Assembly (NCBI GenBank): GCA_964617565.1
Contig: CAZTYH010000042.1
Location: forward strand, 1-27,226
DNA: 27,226 nucleotides
Direction of reading: 5' to 3'
From: JAKJGV01 sp964617565
GTDB taxonomy: Bacteria > Verrucomicrobiota > Kiritimatiellia > CAIQIC01 > JAGNIJ01
Position 1 is the stretch's first letter. Each line of letters begins with the position of its first letter. Position numbers and translations under genes: made by a program. Below are positions 21,691-27,226 of this stretch, in pieces. The notes beneath the pieces are model-generated. The model worked only from the letters and a program-made list of their open reading frames with translations, did no database searches and was not told the DNA's origin.

Positions 21691-24276
21691 ATGAAATTGA
21701 CCGCATCCATTGTGTCTTGCCTTATTCTGACCGCGGCTGCTCTGTGTTGGGCGCAATCTGTCCCCATGCCGGTTAAGACCGCGATACAAATCTCCGGCTC
21801 GGAGTACCGCCTGCTTCGCGACTGCTCTCCTTTTACAATCAACGGTGTGTATGCCACCGGAAGATTTGAGATCCTTCGATCCTCCGGCGGGAACTGCGTT
21901 TTGATACAGGATGTTTCCCGCGCTGAAGTCCTTCTGGAAGAGGCAGAGAAAGCAGGAATCACCGCAGCCATCGCAATACAGCTTCGTCAGGGCGCAGAGA
22001 TGTCCTACACTAATGCCTCATCCGTAGCCGTGGCCATTCAGGATATCCGCCCCCTTATTCAGGAACTGAGAAACCAGCCTTCTCTTCTTCTGTGGATCAT
22101 TCAAAGCGATATCGCGGATACGGAACAGACCAACATCGTGGCCTATCGCGCTGTTCATGCCTTGGCCAGGATGATCCGTCACGAGGACCCGGATCATCCG
22201 GTTGTTGCCGACCTCGGCGTGCTCGATGCGCAAAGCCCGAAGCCGCGCATGCTGGCGATGTACTGTCCGGAAGCCGATGTGCTGGGCTGGTCTCCCGCAG
22301 CCGATTACACCAATGCCGTTTCACATATCAGGAGTTCCGGTTGGTACAAACCTTATGTGCTCATGTACCGCACCGCCCAGCCTCCAGACCCGGAAGAACT
22401 CACCCCATGGCTGTCCCCCATCGAACCGAGGCCATCCGCAAAAGCGACTTGGTTCCTCGAGATATACAGCAACCTCGTAACAGCATCTCAAGGCCTATGC
22501 CTCGGATCGTTTGCCTATTCATGGGATGACGTTCAAATGATCACCCCGACCTGGTTCAGCCTCACGCTCCCCGATGGCTCCCGCACGGAGGTTGCTGATG
22601 CGCTGACCTATGCATGGACTCGCGCGTATCCGGCAAACCGCGCACCGGAAATCCTTTCCGCAACCTCCGCTGTCAATTGCCGGTTAGCGCCGGCCGCCTC
22701 CGTTCAGACCGCGGTTGTGACCGCGTCGGACCCGGATTCCGATCCGTTGACCTACGAGTGGGTTCTCCTGCGGGAACTCGATACCGGAGACCATGCCCAT
22801 CTCGTCCCTGCAAAATATGAGATTGTTGCCGGCGCCGTTCAACAGCCGGACCAGGCGCAAACGGGATTCACCGTTCCACGTGATGGTGGCCCATATCGCC
22901 TGATGGTCCATGTCCGTGATGACAAGGGCGGTGCGACCAGCGCAAATATTCCATTCCTCGTGGAAGCCTCGCGTGAGCCTATTGCACCGAAAGCCGCGGA
23001 GCCAGATCCGGATGCTGAGGAAGAGGATGGCGAGCCTGAAGACAAACCTGAAGCTGCCGGCCCGGCATCGAAAGTGGACATTCGCTACGCGTTGGGCGGT
23101 GGCTGGACACTTTACGTAAATGACACGCCGTTTTTCATCAAGGGCGCGGGCGGACAAAAGAATCTTGATGGCATCAAAGCAGCCGGGGGCAATGCCATCA
23201 GAACCTGGAGCACAGACATGGCGGGCAAAGTGCTGGACGAGGCCCATGCACACGGTCTGATGGTTTGCCTCGGCCTGTGGATGGGTCAGGAAAGGCATCG
23301 CTTCGACTACAACAATCGCACGGCCGTTGAGCGTCAACTCCGCAAACTCCGGGCTGCGGTCCGCACGTACAGGAATCATCCGGCCCTGCTGATGTGGTGC
23401 GTGGGCAACGAGGTCGAATGGGGTCCGGGAACCAATGTCGCCGTCTATAAGGCAATCAATGAAATCGCCCGCATGGTGCGCGAGGAAGACCCACACCACC
23501 CCACCACCACGGCCTTTGCAGACATCGGCAAAAACAGCGTGAAGGCCGCCCTTGCGGCACAGTATTGTCCTGACCTCGACATCCTCGGGATCAACAGCTA
23601 TGGCGGTCTGTCGAGCATGGCAGGCCGACTGCGTGACGTCGGTTGGGTGCGCCCCTACATGATCATGGAATTCGGCCCCAAGGGGCAATGGGAAGTGGAC
23701 AAAACGGAATGGGGTGCCGAGATCGAACAAATGCCTCTCGAAAAGGCGAGTTTCTACCTGGAGTCCTATCTCAAGAGCGTCAGCGCATCGGAAAACTGGT
23801 GTCTGGGTTCCTTTGTGTTCAGTTGGGATTACAAGTTCGAATGTACGCCCACCTGGTACAGCATGCACCTGCTCGACGGGTCAAAACTTAACACGGTGGA
23901 TACCATGTGGAGCGCCTGGAGCAAGAAGCCACCGCCGAATCGAAGCCCCCAGATCACGAAGATCGAGTCGCCGTTAAAGCATGTCAAAGTGAAGCCTGCG
24001 CAAAATATACAGTTGAGCGTTACGGCGATTGATCCGGATGGCGATCCGCTGCGCTACGAATGGATTCTTATGTCGGAACATAAGTCCACGGATCGCGACG
24101 GTGTTGTTCACACGGAGCTCAAGCCCGTTCCCGGCCGTATAAAAGACCCGGCCGCAGCCGTGACACAAATACAAACGCCGCAGGGGCGAGGCGCGTACCG
24201 GGTGTTCTGTTACGTGTATGACGGTCAGGGCGGTGCAAGCAGCGCCAACATGCCGTTCTTCGTGAATGGCCGTTGA
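21691..24276 (+). CDS. Secreted tandem GH-A (GH2-like) TIM-barrel / Ig-like protein with one degenerate half
   Basis: An 861-residue exported protein with a signal peptide (1-21, cut likely CWA/QS). Two homologous halves follow: barrel A (about 25-315) plus an Ig/cadherin-like domain (about 318-428, with ASDPDSDPLTYEWVLL), an acidic Pro/Glu/Asp linker (about 430-465), then barrel B (about 468-745) plus a second Ig-like domain (about 750-861, with AIDPDGDPLRYEWILM). Barrel B has the clan GH-A acid/base motif WCVGNEVEWG (Asn573, Glu574) and a nucleophile-like MIMEFG (Glu660). Barrel A has Ser139-Asp140 and Tyr226 at exactly equivalent positions (offset 434), so it is predicted inactive. The substrate is unknown, presumably a polysaccharide outside the cytoplasm. 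GAGGTG lies 6 nt before the ATG. Confidence 0.85.
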   Translation: MKLTASIVSCLILTAAALCWAQSVPMPVKTAIQISGSEYRLLRDCSPFTINGVYATGRFEILRSSGGNCVLIQDVSRAEVLLEEAEKAGITAAIAIQLRQGAEMSYTNASSVAVAIQDIRPLIQELRNQPSLLLWIIQSDIADTEQTNIVAYRAVHALARMIRHEDPDHPVVADLGVLDAQSPKPRMLAMYCPEADVLGWSPAADYTNAVSHIRSSGWYKPYVLMYRTAQPPDPEELTPWLSPIEPRPSAKATWFLEIYSNLVTASQGLCLGSFAYSWDDVQMITPTWFSLTLPDGSRTEVADALTYAWTRAYPANRAPEILSATSAVNCRLAPAASVQTAVVTASDPDSDPLTYEWVLLRELDTGDHAHLVPAKYEIVAGAVQQPDQAQTGFTVPRDGGPYRLMVHVRDDKGGATSANIPFLVEASREPIAPKAAEPDPDAEEEDGEPEDKPEAAGPASKVDIRYALGGGWTLYVNDTPFFIKGAGGQKNLDGIKAAGGNAIRTWSTDMAGKVLDEAHAHGLMVCLGLWMGQERHRFDYNNRTAVERQLRKLRAAVRTYRNHPALLMWCVGNEVEWGPGTNVAVYKAINEIARMVREEDPHHPTTTAFADIGKNSVKAALAAQYCPDLDILGINSYGGLSSMAGRLRDVGWVRPYMIMEFGPKGQWEVDKTEWGAEIEQMPLEKASFYLESYLKSVSASENWCLGSFVFSWDYKFECTPTWYSMHLLDGSKLNTVDTMWSAWSKKPPPNRSPQITKIESPLKHVKVKPAQNIQLSVTAIDPDGDPLRYEWILMSEHKSTDRDGVVHTELKPVPGRIKDPAAAVTQIQTPQGRGAYRVFCYVYDGQGGASSANMPFFVNGR

Positions 24277-24332
24277 ATCAAACATTGGCCTTCGAGGTCA
24301 TTCCTCGTTCAAGGGTTGACGTATTCTCAATA

Positions 24333-24361
24333 TTGCCTCTTTAGTTCGCGCTCCTTATACT
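24333..24361 (+). promoter_or_regulatory. Sigma-70 promoter of the SRPBCC-epimerase gene
   Basis: TTGCCT (24333-24338), a 17-bp spacer and TATACT (24356-24361) give a good housekeeping promoter about 25 bp before the ATG at 24387. Just upstream, CGAGG-tcatt-CCTCG (about 24289-24307) could form a weak hairpin after the glycosidase stop, without a U-tract. Confidence 0.55.
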
Positions 24362-24386
24362 GCGAGACGCAATTCTTCGGGACGGT

Positions 24387-25760
24387 ATGAATATTGAAAC
24401 CTTTGTCCGACTGACGAGAATAGAATCGTCCGCCGAGGAGGTGTATGCATGGCACACACGTCCCGGGGCCTTGGAGCGCCTTACTCCACCCTGGATTCGC
24501 CTGACCATTCCAGGGCGCACCGGCGGAATTGAGGATGGAGCGCGCGCATCCCTTGTAATCAGGAAAGGCCCTTTCCGATTCAACTGGGAAGTGGAGCATG
24601 TGGATTGTGTAAGACCGCGTGGTTTCACCGACGTCCAGGTGCACGGTCCTTTCGCGGAGTGGCGGCACACGCACGCATTCGAACAGGATAATGCTGCGTG
24701 CTATCTCGAGGATCGTGTTGAGTATCGCATCCCCCTCGGATCCCTTGGCAAGTTGCTTGCCAATGCCCGTGTTCGGACGGAGCTGGATCGTCTCTTTGTC
24801 TATCGGCACCGTATTCTCTCCCATGATATTGCTGTTCATCGCGCATATCCGGGGACGCGCACGCAGCGCATTCTTTTGACCGGTGCTTCCGGCTTTATCG
24901 GTCGAACACTGAAGCACTTCTTGACCGCCGGAGGCCATACGGTGATCGGGCTTACTCGCGGCCCCGCCTCGGGAGACAATATTTCTTGGGATCCCGAGAA
25001 TGGTCAACTCGATCCCGCGAGGCTGGAAGGTTTCGATTCCGTCATTCACCTCGCGGGAGAACGGATTAACGCCTTGCGTTGGACGGCGTCAAAGAAACAG
25101 CGCATTTATTCCAGTCGCGTGTTCGGAACACGGTTGCTTGCCGAAACGCTTGCCAAATTGGACCATCCGCCGGAAACCTTCCTCTCGGCTTCGGCCATCG
25201 GATATTACGGCGACCGCGGCGCGGAAACCCTTGATGAAGACAGTCCCCCTGGAACCGGCTTTCTCCCGGATGTATGTCGTAAATGGGAAGCCGCGACCCA
25301 ACCGGCAGAAGAGAGGGGAATCCGGACCGTTCATCTGCGCACGGGCATTGTACTCTCGCCGGGGGGTGGCGCCCTGGCCGCGATGCTGCCTGCTTTCTTT
25401 TCGGGGGCCGGGGGGCCCATAGGCTCGGGATACCAGTTCATGAGCTGGATCAGCATGGATGATGCCATTGAAGCCATCTACCACGCCTTGCTGGTGCCTT
25501 CGCTTCGTGGACCCGTCAACCTCGTTGCCCCGACCGCGAGCATCAATAAGGATTTCGCGCGCATGCTTGGACTGATACTCGGCCGCCCCTCGGTTTTTCC
25601 CCTCCCCTCCGGCCTTGCACGGGTCTTGATGGGCGAAATGGCTGAAGAAACACTCCTTGCCAGCACCCGTGTCGAGCCGCATCGCCTCCAGCATACGGGA
25701 TTCATCTTTCACTTTCCCGATCTTGAAAGCGCGCTTCGACACCTTCTGGGAAGGACGTAA
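24387..25760 (+). CDS. SRPBCC-domain / TIGR01777 SDR epimerase fusion
   Basis: A 457-residue two-domain protein. Residues 1 to about 150 form a cyclase/dehydrase-like START/SRPBCC fold (ETFVRLTRIESSAEEVYAWH, then GPFAEWRHTHAFE), which in this family binds a hydrophobic ligand. Residues from about 160 form a YfcH-like atypical short-chain dehydrogenase (SDR39U) with the dinucleotide motif TGASGFIG (165-172), HLAGE, SASAIGYYGDRG (active-site Tyr region) and the C-terminal GEMAEETLLAS. This fusion is a recurrent architecture, but the substrate is not known. It has its own promoter. It ends 86 bp before corA. Confidence 0.92.
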   Translation: MNIETFVRLTRIESSAEEVYAWHTRPGALERLTPPWIRLTIPGRTGGIEDGARASLVIRKGPFRFNWEVEHVDCVRPRGFTDVQVHGPFAEWRHTHAFEQDNAACYLEDRVEYRIPLGSLGKLLANARVRTELDRLFVYRHRILSHDIAVHRAYPGTRTQRILLTGASGFIGRTLKHFLTAGGHTVIGLTRGPASGDNISWDPENGQLDPARLEGFDSVIHLAGERINALRWTASKKQRIYSSRVFGTRLLAETLAKLDHPPETFLSASAIGYYGDRGAETLDEDSPPGTGFLPDVCRKWEAATQPAEERGIRTVHLRTGIVLSPGGGALAAMLPAFFSGAGGPIGSGYQFMSWISMDDAIEAIYHALLVPSLRGPVNLVAPTASINKDFARMLGLILGRPSVFPLPSGLARVLMGEMAEETLLASTRVEPHRLQHTGFIFHFPDLESALRHLLGRT

Positions 25761-25776
25761 ACCTCCCCCGCATTCG

Positions 25777-25832
25777 TTTTTCCAATCATTGGAAAAAAAG
25801 TTTTTGGATTTTCCAATCATTGGAAAAAAAGT
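25777..25832. repeat. Two identical 24-bp direct repeats, each a TTCCAA-TCA-TTGGAA palindrome
   Basis: Copies at 25778-25801 and 25809-25832 are identical, 31 bp apart centre to centre (about three helical turns). Each contains TTCCAATCATTGGAA, extendable with flanking T and A runs to a stem of 8-9 bp with a 3-nt loop. They occupy most of the gap between the epimerase stop and corA. Neither is followed by a T-tract in either direction, so a terminator is unlikely; a repressor operator pair is plausible. Confidence 0.75.
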
Positions 25833-25834
25833 AA

Positions 25835-25847
25835 TATATCTGGCTGA
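25835..25847 (+). promoter_or_regulatory. Candidate -10 box of corA implying a leaderless transcript
   Basis: TATATC (25835-25840, overlapping TAATAT at 25832) is the only -10-like sequence before corA; its start site would fall at or within a few bases of the ATG at 25847. No Shine-Dalgarno is present. The -35 region falls within the second palindrome and is not consensus-like. Confidence 0.3.
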
Positions 25848-27034
25848 TGACTCCACCCATTGACGGTCCGGTTGTTGTGAAGAAACGCAGGCCGCGCGTA
25901 CGCCCGCCTCCGGGCGCCGCTCCGGGCACACTGATTATTGATCCCAACGCTCCCCCTCCAGCCATCACGGTGTTCGCTTACGGGCCGGAGGGTTATGCCG
26001 AGAAAAAGATCAAGCAGGTTGGGGATATCGCGGCCTATCTCAACAAATGGCCTGTCACGTGGGTGAACGTGGATGGATTGGGTGATGCGGAAATCCTTGA
26101 GCAACTCGCCGACATTTTCTGCATTCACGTGCTTGCACTCGAAGACATCATCTATGTTCACCAACGCGCGAAGGTTGAAGCTTACAGAGATAATCAATTC
26201 ATTGTCGCGCGAATGGTTTCGCTGGGTAAAAAAGTGGAGACCGAGCAAGTCAGTTTCTTCCTCGGCACCAATTATGTCCTGACCTTTCAAGAACGCGCGG
26301 GCGATTGTTTCAATCCGGTCCGCGAACGCATTCGCAAGGGCGGGCATCGTATTCGCTCGACAGGGGCCGATTACCTTGCCTACGCACTGCTCGATTCCAT
26401 CGTGGATGCTTACTACCCCTTGCTGGAGCAATATGGCGAAAGACTGGATGCCTTGCAGGACGTCGTGATTACAAAACCCGGCAAAAACACCATCCTGCTC
26501 ATTCACGATGTGCGCCGCGATCTGCGCGTGCTGCGCCGAGCCATCTGGCCGCTGCGCGAAGTCTTCAACACCCTGTGTCGCGATCCCCTGCCCCTTATCA
26601 CGGATGACACGAGGCTGTTTTTCCGTGATTGCTATGACCACACGATCCAGGTCGTGGATCTCGTCGAAACCTATCGCGAAATAGGAAGCGATCTTTCGGA
26701 TCTGTACCTCTCGAGCATCAGTAATCGCATGAACGAAGTGATGCGGGTGCTGACGATCATCGCGACCATATTCATCCCTCTGACCTTCATTGCGGGCGTG
26801 TACGGGATGAACTTCGACCCGGAAACATCTCCGTGGAACATGCCGGAGTTGCGCTGGTACATGGGGTATCCCTTTTCCATCCTGCTCATGATTCTCTCGG
26901 CTTTTGGCATGTTGTTTTTCTTCTGGCGCAAAGGCTGGATCGGCTCTCGCAATCTGCATAGTACGGATAACGAAGAGGAAATAGACGACGCCCGGACGGC
27001 CGGCACCGGCAATCATAAAAAGCCCGTTGAATAA
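25847..27034 (+). CDS. corA: CorA-family Mg2+/Co2+ channel
   Basis: Pentameric inner-membrane divalent-cation channel. The 395 residues comprise a Pro-rich basic N-terminal extension (1-35), the cytoplasmic alpha/beta funnel (about 36-290, with WVNVDGLGDAEILEQL and FLGTNYVLTFQE), a long stalk helix, transmembrane helix 1 (about 298-318), the selectivity motif YGMN (319-322) and transmembrane helix 2 (about 340-362), then a basic/acidic C-terminal tail. The GMN signature and the two-helix end are diagnostic. The start at 25847 has no ribosome binding site, consistent with a leaderless mRNA. The paired palindromes upstream suggest dedicated control. Confidence 0.95.
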   Translation: MTPPIDGPVVVKKRRPRVRPPPGAAPGTLIIDPNAPPPAITVFAYGPEGYAEKKIKQVGDIAAYLNKWPVTWVNVDGLGDAEILEQLADIFCIHVLALEDIIYVHQRAKVEAYRDNQFIVARMVSLGKKVETEQVSFFLGTNYVLTFQERAGDCFNPVRERIRKGGHRIRSTGADYLAYALLDSIVDAYYPLLEQYGERLDALQDVVITKPGKNTILLIHDVRRDLRVLRRAIWPLREVFNTLCRDPLPLITDDTRLFFRDCYDHTIQVVDLVETYREIGSDLSDLYLSSISNRMNEVMRVLTIIATIFIPLTFIAGVYGMNFDPETSPWNMPELRWYMGYPFSILLMILSAFGMLFFFWRKGWIGSRNLHSTDNEEEIDDARTAGTGNHKKPVE

Positions 27035-27039
27035 CCCAA

Positions 27040-27071
27040 TGCTCCAGCACTCCAATACTCCATTTCTCCGA
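27040..27071 (+). repeat. Degenerate 8-bp tandem repeat (CTCCA core) 3' of corA
   Basis: Four octamers follow without gaps: TGCTCCAG, CACTCCAA, TACTCCAT, TTCTCCGA, starting 6 bp after the corA stop. The run matches the reverse complement of the repeat after lpxA (12836-12867) at 25 of 34 aligned bases and has the same orientation relative to the preceding gene. Confidence 0.6.
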
Positions 27072-27089
27072 TCTTCTGAATCTCCGGGG

Positions 27090-27118
27090 TTGCAAAACGG
27101 CAGATCATGTCCTATAAG
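27090..27118 (+). promoter_or_regulatory. Sigma-70 promoter of tRNA-Arg
   Basis: TTGCAA (27090-27095), a 17-bp spacer and TATAAG (27113-27118) lie 30 bp before the mature tRNA 5' end, giving a short 5' leader to be removed by RNase P. Both boxes are near consensus. Confidence 0.65.
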
Positions 27119-27148
27119 TACCGCTCGCGTTTTGGGAAGCGTTTCGGT

Positions 27149-27225
27149 GTACCCATAGCTCAATTGGACAGAGCATCTGACTACGGATCAGAAGGTTGCA
27201 GGTTCAACTCCTGCTGGGTACGCCA
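27149..27225 (+). tRNA. tRNA-Arg, anticodon ACG
   Basis: A 77-nt cloverleaf: acceptor GTACCCA pairs with TGGGTAC, the D arm has GCTC/GAGC, the anticodon arm is TCTGA-CTACGGA-TCAGA with anticodon ACG, and the T arm is GCAGG-TTCAACT-CCTGC. The discriminator is G and CCA is encoded. A34 would be edited to inosine by TadA to read CGU, CGC and CGA. Confidence 0.97.
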
Positions 27226-27226
27226 T

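Noticed and set aside
22684..23868. 394-codon open frame on the minus strand
   Set aside because: It is antisense to the tandem glycosidase-like gene.
25777..25832. Intrinsic terminators after the epimerase gene
   Set aside because: The stems are followed by A-runs, not T-runs, in the direction of transcription.
25817..27163. 448-codon open frame on the minus strand
   Set aside because: It is antisense to corA and runs through the repeat and the tRNA promoter.
1..27226. CRISPR array, insertion sequence, integrase or prophage
   Set aside because: No spaced direct repeats, transposase, integrase or phage gene motifs were found; the gene content is mostly chromosomal housekeeping.

Overview
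The window is a 27.2 kb piece of a moderately GC-rich, Gram-negative bacterial chromosome, apparently from a draft (probably metagenomic) assembly. It contains two 100-N gaps, and each gap is flanked by an identical 55-bp sequence. An outer membrane is implied by lpxA, a GspC-like secretion protein and lspA. Several features together point to the PVC superphylum, most likely Kiritimatiellota or a relative: a eukaryote-type (class 2) IleRS, a TraR/DksA protein with an Ala/Lys/Pro-rich tail encoded between ileS and lspA, a zinc-ribbon coiled-coil protein, and a secreted GH-A barrel protein. This placement is an inference, not a proof.

Layout. 1-1310 (-): glycogen synthase, truncated by the window edge. 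1398-3602 (+): RNase R. 3615-5706 (-): a DUF164 zinc-ribbon protein, the RNase P RNA gene and an orphan GspC-like PDZ protein. 5804-6844 (-): a LacI-family regulator. 6987-12389 (-): a riboflavin operon, ribBA-ribH-nusB-ftsY-ribD-ribE plus a small secreted protein. It is preceded by an FMN riboswitch (12440-12768, interrupted by the first gap) and an intrinsic terminator whose U-tract touches the ribBA start codon. 12886-21254 (-): a housekeeping run ileS, dksA/traR-like, lspA, miaA, hflX (carrying the second gap), radC, lpxA. 21386-21555 (-): a possible small membrane protein with a frame problem. On the + strand: a large secreted glycosidase-like protein made of two tandem barrel/Ig-like halves (21691-24276), an SRPBCC-epimerase fusion (24387-25760), CorA (25847-27034) and tRNA-Arg(ACG) (27149-27225).

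How the genes work together. RibBA, RibD, RibH and RibE supply nearly the whole riboflavin pathway from GTP and ribulose-5-phosphate. The same FMN-sensing leader would also govern nusB and ftsY, which sit between rib genes with tiny gaps or overlaps. The ileS-to-lpxA run combines translation, tRNA modification, lipoprotein processing and lipid A synthesis.

Most notable: (1) the two-barrel glycosidase-like protein, whose N-terminal half has lost both catalytic glutamates at exactly equivalent positions; (2) a degenerate 8-bp-period CTCCA repeat just 3' of two unrelated genes, in the same orientation, with a TTTTCC/TTGGAAA hairpin family nearby; (3) both assembly gaps appear to be false, because removing 155 bp restores the riboswitch and the HflX frame; (4) a glycogen synthase with Ser in place of the ADP-glucose-binding Lys15. 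No mobile element, CRISPR array or phage gene was seen.
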